Origin: Solitalea agri
GTDB taxonomy: Bacteria; Bacteroidota; Bacteroidia; Sphingobacteriales; Sphingobacteriaceae
Assembly: GCF_023914155.1 (NCBI RefSeq)
Contig: NZ_JAMWYS010000017.1
Location: forward strand, 1-55,674
Length of the DNA: 55,674 nt
Direction: 5' to 3'
The notes below the pieces were generated by a model. The model was not told the DNA's origin. It saw only the letters and a list, made by a program, of their open reading frames with translations, and did no database searches. The position numbers were made by a program, and so were the translations under genes. Positions 7,124-13,909 of this stretch are shown here, in pieces. The first letter of the stretch is position 1, and the number at the start of each line of letters is the position of its first letter.

Positions 7124-7837
7124 ATGAAGAAGCTTTTACTGACTCTTTTACTAACATTCTTTATTAAAGTAATTTACTCTCAATCATTATTTAATTTATT
7201 AGCTGACAAGGACTATCCTAAACTAGAAAAGAAGTTAATTGATGGAACAGATCCCAATAGATTGAACAAGGATGGAATTAATACTCTTTTTCAAGCTTCT
7301 TACGACGGAGATACAACTGCCGTAAAAATCCTTTTAAAATATTCAGCGGATGTAAATATTGAGTCTAAGCCCAATAAGCTCACAGCTTTAATGGCTGCAT
7401 CTCAAAATGGTCATATGAAAATTGTGGACTTGTTGATAAAAGCAGGAGCAAATGTAAATTTGAAAGATATTCATGGCTGGTCCGCTCTTAGAACGGCCGC
7501 AAGAAATGGACATTACGATATAATCAGACTGTTATTAGAAAACAAAGCAATCATAGACGATAAAGCAACTGACGGAGCAACTCCAATGATGATGGCGGCT
7601 TACAAAGGCCATCAAGAAATCGTTGAATACTTACTTTCAAAAGGTGCAAATATTAATTCCTTAGCCAAGGATAAAGAATCGGCTTTGACATATGCGGCAC
7701 AAGCTGGTCGAAAAAATATTGTAGAACTTTTGTTAAAGAATGGCGCTGATAAATCTCAAGTAACTGATGAGGGCAAAACCGCACATTCCTTAGCCTTAGA
7801 AAAGGGGTTCCCTGATATTGCTCGTTTGCTACAATAA
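7124..7837 (+). CDS. cassette 11: secreted ankyrin-repeat protein
   Basis: Encodes 237 residues. MKKLLLTLLLTFFIKVIYSQ is a Sec signal peptide. The rest is about six ankyrin repeats with clear units such as LTALMAASQNGHMKIVDLLIKAGANVNLKD (about residues 88-117, shown here only as type), WSALRTAARNGHYDIIRLLLE, ATPMMMAAYKGHQEIVEYLLSKGA and SALTYAAQAGRKNIVELLLK. It is probably a periplasmic binding or inhibitor protein. Its cassette start GTTATACGCA has no matching complement downstream; the 3' site is a stump. Confidence 0.8.
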   Translation: MKKLLLTLLLTFFIKVIYSQSLFNLLADKDYPKLEKKLIDGTDPNRLNKDGINTLFQASYDGDTTAVKILLKYSADVNIESKPNKLTALMAASQNGHMKIVDLLIKAGANVNLKDIHGWSALRTAARNGHYDIIRLLLENKAIIDDKATDGATPMMMAAYKGHQEIVEYLLSKGANINSLAKDKESALTYAAQAGRKNIVELLLKNGADKSQVTDEGKTAHSLALEKGFPDIARLLQ

Positions 7838-7841
7838 TTAT

Positions 7842-7866
7842 TGGGCAAGCTGGAACGTTAGGCACA
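7842..7866 (+). repeat. attC-like site 11, right half only
   Basis: Only GGGCAAGCTGGAACGTTAGG-like sequence remains, ending in GTTAGGCACA (7857-7866) plus A, the start of cassette 12. The left half and the complement TGCGTATAAC expected for cassette 11 are absent, so about 100 bases seem deleted right after the ankyrin gene stop. Confidence 0.55.
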
Positions 7867-7898
7867 AACAAAAAAACAGTTAACCAAAATCAACAATT

Positions 7899-8405
7899 AT
7901 GGAAGAACATGTACTTTTAAATTCTGAATCTTCAGACAAAAGAGAATTAGTCACAAAAAATCAATTTATCATTCTAAACTTCTTGACATTTAATCTTTAT
8001 AGTGTTTGGTGGATGTACAAATCATGGAACTTTTTTAAAGAAAAAGAATCCTCAGACATAATGCCTGCAATGAGAGCCTTGTTTTCACTTTTTTTCCTTT
8101 ATGGACTATTTGAGAAAATAAAAGCTTTTGCAAAAGGCAATGGTTATTCAAAAGACTATTCTTCTGGACTCCTTTTCATTGGCCTGATAGTATTGGGTAT
8201 TTGTGCTTATCTTCCAGAACCCTTTATGCTACTTACTTTCATTAGTTTTATTTGTTTCACACCTGCTGTGGAAGCCTTAAATTTTGGAATCACTGAATCT
8301 AATGATGGTGAAGAACAAACAAGCTATAATACAAGACAAATCGTATTATTGGTTTTAGGCAGCATTTTATGGGTTCTTGTATTAATGGGACTATTTGCAG
8401 CATAA
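7899..8405 (+). CDS. cassette 12: DUF4234-like membrane protein
   Basis: Encodes 168 residues with about four hydrophobic segments (near residues 26-40, 62-80, 88-118 and 148-167). The opening LNFLTFNLYSVWWMYKSWNFF resembles the start of DUF4234-type membrane proteins, where an aromatic motif of this kind begins the first helix; this match is tentative. Probably inner-membrane. The cassette end is degenerate: the complement TGTGCCTAAC expected from GTTAGGCACA is not found downstream. Confidence 0.6.
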   Translation: MEEHVLLNSESSDKRELVTKNQFIILNFLTFNLYSVWWMYKSWNFFKEKESSDIMPAMRALFSLFFLYGLFEKIKAFAKGNGYSKDYSSGLLFIGLIVLGICAYLPEPFMLLTFISFICFTPAVEALNFGITESNDGEEQTSYNTRQIVLLVLGSILWVLVLMGLFAA

Positions 8406-8438
8406 TTGCTAAATCTTGACGATGCATAGCAAAGGTTT

Positions 8439-8556
8439 GTTAGGAGCGCTGGCGATATGCAACTATGAACTGAAACAAATTAGTAATTTAACTTCAAGAG
8501 GGGCTATGACGAGGCAATTTTTACCATGCCATCGCCAAGCTGGAACATTACAGGTA
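8439..8556 (+). repeat. attC-like site 12, degenerate
   Basis: Arms AGCGCTGGCGAT (8445-8456) and ATCGCCAAGCT (8531-8541) pair, and the site ends in ATTACAGGTA (8547-8556) followed by A. The GTT of the cassette start is changed to ATT, and there is no left complement to cassette 12. The centre (TGAACTGAAACAAATTAGTAATTT) is a diverged relative of subtype A. Confidence 0.5.
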
Positions 8557-8691
8557 ATCCTCCCTATTTCAAAGGAATTGACTCCTTTGGTTAACGTTTA
8601 GGGTAGGAATAAAAAATGAAAGGTGTGGGTATGAAAAAAGCGGTTTATTGTTCCATTAAGCCTGTAAATGAAAAACGTTAGTCAGAAAATT
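8557..8691 (+). other. short cassette-like segment 13 without a gene
   Basis: Between the altered start ATTACAGGTA (8547) and the next start GTTAGTCAGA (8677-8686, followed by A) there are about 120 bases without a convincing gene. CCTGTAAAT at 8661-8669 roughly complements the start ATTACAGG, so this may be an empty or decayed cassette whose attC-like arms have been lost. An inverted repeat CAAAGGAATTGACTCCTTTG (8570-8589) is present, of unknown meaning. Confidence 0.35.
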
Positions 8692-9105
8692 ATGAATAGA
8701 GTGCTTTATGTAATTTTTATCGCGACAACTTTAGCATTAGTAAGTTATTCCCCACTATTCGGCCAGATAAACACAGAAACAATTCTAGACCCTGTTGAAG
8801 AGTGGCCATTATTTAATGGTGGTGAAAAAGAATATTGGTGTTTTATTAACAAAAATCTGGACAAGAAAAAACTTCGTTCTGTAAAAAAAGTTGGGAGAGT
8901 TACTGCACAATTTGTCATTGACACTCTTGGAAAAGTAAGAGACCTGGTGGTTATAAAATCACTAGACCCGATCGCAGATAATGAACTAATACGAGTCATT
9001 AGGTTAATGCCCCAATGGACTCCTGGTAAGCAAAATGGAAAGGCTGTAAATGTTCGTTTTTGTATACCGTTAGTTTTGCCATATAAAAAGAAATTCTGCA
9101 CCTAA
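8692..9105 (+). CDS. cassette 14: secreted TonB C-terminal-like protein
   Basis: The start at 8692 gives 137 residues with a signal peptide (MNRVLYVIFIATTLALVSYS...FGQ); an ATG at 8668 lies upstream of the cassette start and is rejected. The C-terminal 65 residues are a clear TonB_C-like domain (GRVTAQFVIDTLGKVRDLVV, LMPQWTPGKQNGKAVNVRF). The stop codon TAA is inside the cassette-end element TGCACCTAAC (9097-9106). That element does not complement the 5' start GTTAGTCAGA, so the cassette seems to have ends of different origin. Confidence 0.75.
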   Translation: MNRVLYVIFIATTLALVSYSPLFGQINTETILDPVEEWPLFNGGEKEYWCFINKNLDKKKLRSVKKVGRVTAQFVIDTLGKVRDLVVIKSLDPIADNELIRVIRLMPQWTPGKQNGKAVNVRFCIPLVLPYKKKFCT

Positions 9106-9235
9106 CAGCCGCTTGCCGTAAACGCGGTGGGTGTGCAATTTTGAACTGAAAAGTTAATTAATAAATTTACGCCACGGCGGAGAATGACGCAGGTGTTTTC
9201 ACCGCGCCTTCGGCAAGCGTCGCCCGTTATGTGGC
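9097..9235 (+). repeat. attC-like site 14
   Basis: The left end TGCACCTAAC (9097-9106) is preceded by C as in all others. The right end GTTATGTGGC (9226-9235), followed by A, starts cassette 15. Arms GCCGCTTGCCG and CGGCAAGCGTCG pair and the centre is nearly identical to sites 1 and 10. Subtype A. Confidence 0.7.
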
Positions 9236-9268
9236 ATTTTAAAATCAACTGTTAAACCAAAAATTATA

Positions 9269-9619
9269 ATGACAAAGACTTTTACTCTTATTAGTACCCG
9301 ATTAACAGGACTGTTTATTCTGATTTTTGCTTTTTTGAGTTTAAATCATATTATTCATTTAAACGGACCGCAGTTTAAACCTCTTTACTACGAGAACAAA
9401 ACTCTTGAATTGACATTTACAGTAATACTTTTGGCTAGTTTATTGGCTCAAGTTTATGGTTTATGGCATTTAATGAAATGGTCTTTATGGCTTTATATCC
9501 TAACTACCGTAGGACTTCATATTCAAGCGATATTCATTGAGACTTGGGAACCTAAAATATTAATAGCTCCAGTTATTATTATTGCTTTATTATCCTTCAA
9601 CTATAAAAACCTAAAGTAA
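9269..9619 (+). CDS. cassette 15: small four-span membrane protein
   Basis: Encodes 116 residues with about four hydrophobic segments (residues about 10-28, 47-68, 70-88 and 92-110), consistent with a small inner-membrane protein. No family recognised. Preceded by cassette start GTTATGTGGC; the element after the gene is TACCGCTAAC (9623-9632), which does not complement it. It is the last gene of the array before a transposase relic. Confidence 0.55.
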   Translation: MTKTFTLISTRLTGLFILIFAFLSLNHIIHLNGPQFKPLYYENKTLELTFTVILLASLLAQVYGLWHLMKWSLWLYILTTVGLHIQAIFIETWEPKILIAPVIIIALLSFNYKNLK

Positions 9620-9622
9620 AAC

Positions 9623-9656
9623 TACCGCTAACAGCCGTGGCAGTTGCACAACTGCT
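9623..9656 (+). repeat. attC-like site 15, left end only
   Basis: TACCGCTAAC (9623-9632), preceded by C, followed by AGCCGTGGCAG, looks like the left end of a further site. It is cut off by transposase-relic sequence. GCAGTTGCACAACTGC (9640-9655) is a perfect palindrome at the junction and may be the end of the former IS. Confidence 0.45.
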
Positions 9657-9709
9657 ATAAAAAGAAGCCACTGAGAATTGGGTGAACAATTTTCAGCGGC
9701 TTTTTCTTT
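9657..9709. terminator. terminator-like hairpin at IS relic end
   Basis: AAGAAGCCACTGAGAATTG (9661-9680) pairs imperfectly with CAATTTTCAGCGGCTTTTTCTTT (9687-9709, only part shown), with A- and T-rich flanks on both sides. It could stop transcription from either direction, between the cassette array and the transposase relic. Confidence 0.45.
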
Positions 9710-9718
9710 CACGCAATT

Positions 9719-9975
9719 CTATTTAAGTCTCAAGGGCTTTAGTTCCAAGAGAATGACGTTAAATTGGTCAATTAATGTTTCTGCTTTTAAATTGTTCATT
9801 TTGGTCAATTGAATGGCTGCTGTTTTTACCTTTTTACGGCTAAACTTCAGGCACTTCTTCAGGTTATAGGCAATGGCTACCCCCAGCAAAACTTATTCGC
9901 CTGCTCAATTCCCCTTACCCAGATGCGGCGCAAAAAATTTTCCCATAACACCGTGTACTGGAAAAAACTGTTTGG
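9719..9975 (-). pseudogene. decayed transposase, C-terminal part
   Basis: On the minus strand, conceptual translation gives RGIEQANK then, after a one-base frameshift, VLLGVAIAYNLKKCLKF and about 40 more residues to a stop at 9719-9721. AYNLKKCLKF is the usual C-terminal ending of DDE transposases of the IS1182/IS4-like groups, where it follows a GLEKA/GIEQA segment. The N-terminal and catalytic parts are missing. It marks the right border of the cassette array. Confidence 0.55.
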
Positions 9976-10331
9976 TAACGGCGTTATACCAGCAGCGTTT
10001 ACATTAATTGAAAGTATTGTTACACCAAATGGAGTAATCATTGCGAGCTACAAGCGAGCTAGAGAAGTGAAGACGGGTAATGTTGGAGCTTAGGAGTGCT
10101 TGCTACCTGCAGTCAGGAATTGAACAAGAATCAATTGTTTAACAGCACTAAATGCTAACCTGGAAAATGCTTATATTAAGCTTCCGAAATAAAATGTCCC
10201 GAATTATCGGGGGACCCATCGATCATCCTTCCGTACTTAAAGCCAAAAGACTTAACGAATTTTTTATTCAAATTCTATTTAAACGGAGATGCCGAAAACC
10301 GAATAGAGTAGGCAATAATCGATCAATAAAA
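9976..10331. other. gene-poor stretch between IS relic and methyltransferase
   Basis: No convincing gene. An open frame continues upstream of the methyltransferase to 10152, but its first 60 codons (Arg/Lys/Asn-rich, no family pattern) are unlike the rest of the protein. An ORF at 9809-10093 is mostly an antisense shadow of the transposase relic. The methyltransferase promoter should lie here. Confidence 0.4.
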
Positions 10332-11378
10332 ATGCTTATGGAAACTTCTGTTAATCATCCTGCTCCCGACAGTATCATGCAAATTGGCACTGGCTTTTGG
10401 GCCTCAAAAATTCTTTTGAGTGCGGTAAAATTTCAATTATTTACCACACTTGCCGAACGCAAAACGATGACCGCTGCCGAAATAAAGTCTCATTTAGGGT
10501 TTAAATGTACCGACAGAAATGTATTCGACTACCTGGATGCCTTGACTACTTTTGGCTTTCTAAATCGTGAGGGTATTTTAGAAACAGCTAACTATTCAAA
10601 TAGCATCAATACCGACTTTTTCTTAGACAAAAAGAAGTCAACCTACATTGGCGGATTGCTCGAAATGTTGAACAACAGATTATATGGCTTTTGGGGTAAT
10701 CTGGAAGAAGGTTTGTTAACAGGAGTACAACAAAATGAGGCAAAGGTTGGTGATGATCTTTTCAAAAAGCTGTATGAAGATCCGGATCGACTAAAGGAAT
10801 TTATTCATGCAATGAGCGGTATCCAAATGGGTGCTTTTATGGCATTGGCACAAAAGTTTGATTTTTCCAACTATAAAACATTAGTAGATATTGGTGGCTC
10901 GGCAGGTTTACTTTCATTGCTGGTAGCCAAACACCAACCTCACATGACCTGCATTTCATGGGATTTGCCAGCAGTTGCTGCTGTTGCCAATGAAACGATT
11001 CAGAAATACCAACTTCAGGACCGGGTTAAAACCGCCAATGGAGATTTCTTTAAGGATCAGTTTCCTAAAGCCGACATGATAACGATGGGAAACATTCTGC
11101 ATGATTGGGATGAAAAAACTAAATTGATGTTGATTCAAAAAGCCTATGATGCTTTACCAGATGGAGGCGCATTCGTTGCTATTGAAGGCGTTATTGATGA
11201 TGACCGCAATAAAAATGCCTTTGGCTTAATGATGAGTATTAATATGCTTATTGAAACAGGAACCGGGTTTGACTATACATTTGCTGATTTTAACAAGTGG
11301 GTGAAAGAAATAGGGTTTAAATCAACTTCGTTACTTCCTTTAGCTGGGCCAACAAGTGCAGCAATTGCTTATAAGTAA
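10332..11378 (+). CDS. SAM-dependent O-methyltransferase (acetylserotonin OMT-like)
   Basis: Encodes 348 residues when started at ATG 10332 (10338 gives 346). An N-terminal winged-helix dimerisation domain (about residues 10-95, IKSHLGF...FDYLDALTTFGFL) is followed by a Rossmann methyltransferase domain. Motif I is LVDIGGSAGLLSLL (about 182-195), with the acidic motif II ISWDLP (about 206-211). GNILHDWDE (about 251-259) holds the histidine that acts as general base in plant and bacterial O-methyltransferases. It transfers a methyl from SAM to a hydroxyl of a small molecule; the substrate is unknown. A possible partner is the broken RibD-like gene downstream. Confidence 0.8.
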   Translation: MLMETSVNHPAPDSIMQIGTGFWASKILLSAVKFQLFTTLAERKTMTAAEIKSHLGFKCTDRNVFDYLDALTTFGFLNREGILETANYSNSINTDFFLDKKKSTYIGGLLEMLNNRLYGFWGNLEEGLLTGVQQNEAKVGDDLFKKLYEDPDRLKEFIHAMSGIQMGAFMALAQKFDFSNYKTLVDIGGSAGLLSLLVAKHQPHMTCISWDLPAVAAVANETIQKYQLQDRVKTANGDFFKDQFPKADMITMGNILHDWDEKTKLMLIQKAYDALPDGGAFVAIEGVIDDDRNKNAFGLMMSINMLIETGTGFDYTFADFNKWVKEIGFKSTSLLPLAGPTSAAIAYK

Positions 11379-11398
11379 ACCTTTGCTTAAATAATTAA

Positions 11399-11639
11399 AT
11401 GGGCAAAGTAATTTTATATACAGCAACCAGCCTTGATGGGTTTATTGCAAAGCCCGACGGAAATATCGACTGGCTTAATTCTGGATCGAATGATCATTTC
11501 AGTAGTTCCTAAATTGATCGGGGAAGGGATTCCGTTATTTGCAAGTAAACCGGCGGAATCCACCTGGACGCTTGCTAAAGTTCAACAGTTTGATACAGGA
11601 CTTGTGAACTTAACCTATGACAAACAAGAAAATCAATAG
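11399..11639 (+). pseudogene. RibD C-terminal / dihydrofolate reductase-like gene, internally deleted
   Basis: The first frame gives MGKVILYTATSLDGFIAKPDG...WLNS, the standard start of RibD_C/DHFR-like reductases, and stops at about 11511. A second frame from 11433 gives DRMIISVVPKLIGEGIPLF and a C-terminal QQFDTGLVNLTYDKQ, the standard end of the same family. About 100 central residues are missing and the two parts are out of frame. A single deletion of the middle explains this. It would have bound NADPH and reduced a pterin- or pyrimidine-like substrate. Confidence 0.75.
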
Positions 11640-11665
11640 CTTTGGTTCAACAATCAACCCTAAAT

Positions 11666-12319
11666 ATGAAAGCGTTAATTTTAGGAGCAACTGGAGCTAC
11701 TGGCAATGACTTGTTAAATAAATTACTAACTGATGATGCTTTTGATCGGATAGACATCTTTGTTAGACGTAGCTTACCTATTCAAGATGCAAAGTTAAGT
11801 GTTCATGTTATCGATTTTGATCAACCTGAACAGTGGAAACATTTGGTGAAAGGCGATGTTCTATTTTCATGTTTGGGAACAACCCTTAAAACAGCAGGCA
11901 GCAAAGAAGCTCAATGGAAAATTGACTATGAATATCAATATAACTTTGCCAAAGCCGCTCGCGAAAATAATGTAACTAGTTATGTATTAGTATCAGCAGC
12001 ATATGCCTCCCCTGATTCTCGTATTTTTTATTCAAAAATGAAAGGTCAGTTGGAAAAGGCTGTGATGGAATTATCTTTTCCCCGACTGATCATTTTTAAT
12101 CCGCCGCTATTAGATCGTAAAAACAGCGACCGACCTGCTGAAGTTGTTGGTCTGCGGGTCATAAAGTTTCTTAACAAAATGGGACTTTTTTTAGCCCAAA
12201 AACCACTATCAACCGAAATATTGGCACAAGCAATGATAAACGTTGCCAAGTCAAAAGAAAAAGGTGTTTTCGCCTTTAAAGAAAAGGAGATATGGCAATG
12301 TGCTAATGCAAAATGGTAA
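11666..12319 (+). CDS. NAD(P)H-binding protein, TIP30/HTATIP2-like atypical SDR
   Basis: Encodes 217 residues; ATG 11666 is preferred over 11642 because the Rossmann fold begins MKALILGATGATGNDLL, with the glycine-rich GATGATG motif at residues 7-13. FSCLGTTLKTAGSKEAQ and YVLVSAAYA...FYSKMKGQLE follow the pattern of the YbjT/TIP30 family, with YSKMKGQLE giving the YxxxK pair. Probably an oxidoreductase of unknown substrate. The last about 55 bases of the gene (12263-12319) recur almost unchanged at 13825-13880, on the far side of the glutaminase gene. Confidence 0.75.
   Translation: MKALILGATGATGNDLLNKLLTDDAFDRIDIFVRRSLPIQDAKLSVHVIDFDQPEQWKHLVKGDVLFSCLGTTLKTAGSKEAQWKIDYEYQYNFAKAARENNVTSYVLVSAAYASPDSRIFYSKMKGQLEKAVMELSFPRLIIFNPPLLDRKNSDRPAEVVGLRVIKFLNKMGLFLAQKPLSTEILAQAMINVAKSKEKGVFAFKEKEIWQCANAKW
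12263..12319 (+). repeat. direct repeat, copy 1 (3' end of the SDR gene)
   Basis: The segment GTTTTCGCCTTTAAAGAAAA...GATATGGCAATGTGC...AAAATGGTAA at the end of the SDR gene matches copy 2 near 13824-13880 with only a few changes. The two copies flank the glutaminase segment. Confidence 0.8.
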
Positions 12320-12770
12320 CAGTTGTAGAACCTGATGTCCCCCGTATCAATGTAAAAAAAACATGGAGGGCTATTGTTAATTCTCGCAAAAAATACACAA
12401 GACACTTTATAGCAATCAGTCTAAAAAATCTGCGAGCATCAGCGCAATCTGCGGGAGATAACCAATAGGATATATTTTGGCCCGCTGATTTCGCGGATTT
12501 ACGCAGAGTTGTACAGGGCAGCATAAAGATTATTACTACGTGAAACTCTGTGTTACTCTGTGGTTGCCTTTTTTACGGCGCCACCATGCCTCCCGGACAG
12601 TTTGCTACGTAACGCCGGCAAAAATGCGTACATTTCTATATGAATAAATATGCAATAATTGCTTGTATCTTCTATCGTCGTCACTTTTAAATGTATTCAA
12701 TAATACGCCCCTTTCAGGAAGACTTACTTAGTATAAACCTTGTTTCATCAAAAACTAAACCCGTTAAACA
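12320..12770. other. intergenic region with REP-like dyad repeats
   Basis: No gene seen in 450 bases. At 12425-12515, blocks such as ATCTGCGAGCATCAGCGCAA, ATCTGCGGGAG and GATTTCGCGGATTTACGCAGA form dispersed CTGCG/CGCAG dyads of the type scattered between genes in Bacteroidota. GAAACTCTGTGTTACTCTGTGG follows at 12541 and resembles the element at 15340. The promoter of the glutaminase gene should lie near 12650-12760. Confidence 0.5.
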
Positions 12771-13781
12771 ATGAAAAAGCTATTATTATCAATACTATTG
12801 CTTATAGCTCTGGGTAGTAACGCACAAAAAAAGAACATACCAAAAATTGATTTACCATTCCAGTCTGCTATCGACAATGCCTACACGAAATTCAAGGATC
12901 TGAAAGAAGGAAAAAACGCAGACTATATTAAAGAACTTGCCAATGTAGACCCCGACATTTACGAGATTGCCATTGTTACTGTTGATGGCAGGATATTTAC
13001 AAAAGGAAATTTAGAAGCCCGTGTATCTATACAATCTATATCCAAAGTATTTACGCTTGCAAAAGTGATAGAGGAATCGGGGGCCCAAGCCGTGCTTGAT
13101 AAAATTGGTGTAGATGCTACTGGTTTGCGCTTCAATTCCATTGTGGCTATTGAACTACAAAAAGGAAAGGAAATTAATCCATTGGTTAACCCGGGTGCAA
13201 TTGCTGCAGTAAGCATGATCAATGGTGTTGACTCTGCGGCAAAATGGAAAAATATATTGCAAACGCATAGTGAGTTTGCCGCAAGCCCGCTCTATATAAA
13301 CCGGCCAGTGTATATAAGTGAAGCGGGTGATAATTTACGTAATCAGGCTATTGCCCATTTATTGCTGGCCTATGGGCGTATGTATTTCGATCCGGTGCAG
13401 TCAACAGATATTTACACAAAGCAATGTGCTATTAATGTGAACGCAAAAGAACTTGCTGTAATGGCTGCAACGCTTGCTAATGGTGGTGTTAATCCGGTTT
13501 CGAAGAAGAAAGTAGTATCGGCAGAAACTTGCCAATTTGTTTTGCCAGTAATGGCTACTGCGGGTTTATATGACGACTCGGGCCAATGGTTATATGCTAC
13601 AGGATTGCCAGGTAAAAGTGGCGTTGGGGGAGGTTTGATAGCTGTATGCCCTGGCAAATTTGGTATTGCTGTTATTTCACCTCCGTTAGATGAAGCGGGC
13701 AATAGCGTTAAAGCTCAAAAAACCATTGTTGATATTGTACGAGAATTGAAAGTGAATCCTTATTTGATTCAACCGAAATAA
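12771..13781 (+). CDS. glsA: periplasmic glutaminase A
   Basis: Encodes 336 residues. A signal peptide (MKKLLLSILLLIALGSNAQ) indicates a periplasmic form. The serine beta-lactamase-like glutaminase fold is clear: SISK at residues 89-92 is the SxxK catalytic motif, NPGAIA at 140-145 and GLPGKSGVGGGL near 283-294 are family signatures. It converts L-glutamine to glutamate and ammonia. The gene is flanked by two copies of the 3' end of the upstream SDR gene, which suggests that the glsA segment entered as a unit with a duplication. Confidence 0.9.
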   Translation: MKKLLLSILLLIALGSNAQKKNIPKIDLPFQSAIDNAYTKFKDLKEGKNADYIKELANVDPDIYEIAIVTVDGRIFTKGNLEARVSIQSISKVFTLAKVIEESGAQAVLDKIGVDATGLRFNSIVAIELQKGKEINPLVNPGAIAAVSMINGVDSAAKWKNILQTHSEFAASPLYINRPVYISEAGDNLRNQAIAHLLLAYGRMYFDPVQSTDIYTKQCAINVNAKELAVMAATLANGGVNPVSKKKVVSAETCQFVLPVMATAGLYDDSGQWLYATGLPGKSGVGGGLIAVCPGKFGIAVISPPLDEAGNSVKAQKTIVDIVRELKVNPYLIQPK

Positions 13782-13823
13782 TTACTTGTTTACAAGATGC
13801 TAAGCTGTTACGAAGGGATTCGT

Positions 13824-13880
13824 TTGTGTTTTCGCTTTTAAAGAAAAGTAGATATAGCAATGTGCTAATGCAAAATGGTA
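13824..13880 (+). repeat. direct repeat, copy 2 (SDR 3'-end relic)
   Basis: It matches the last about 55 bases of the SDR gene (12263-12319), with a premature in-frame stop where copy 1 has GGAGAT (TAGATA here). An open frame starting at 13826 runs through it into the acetyltransferase, but that extension is the relic, not real coding sequence. Confidence 0.75.
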
Positions 13881-13909
13881 ATATTGAGTGTTCATATACG
13901 ATCGAAGAA

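Noticed and set aside
351-9235. Terminal inverted repeats of small transposons (MITEs) as the explanation for the cassette ends
   Set aside because: Classical TIRs are the same in all copies of a family, whereas here seven of ten bases differ between cassettes while staying complementary within each. No target-site duplications were seen.
334-9656. CRISPR array as the explanation for the regular repeats
   Set aside because: Repeats are 95-140 bp imperfect palindromes with variable sequence and the spacers are genes; no short identical repeats.
9809-10093. Open frame of 94 codons after the array
   Set aside because: Mostly antisense to the transposase relic; no family pattern of its own.
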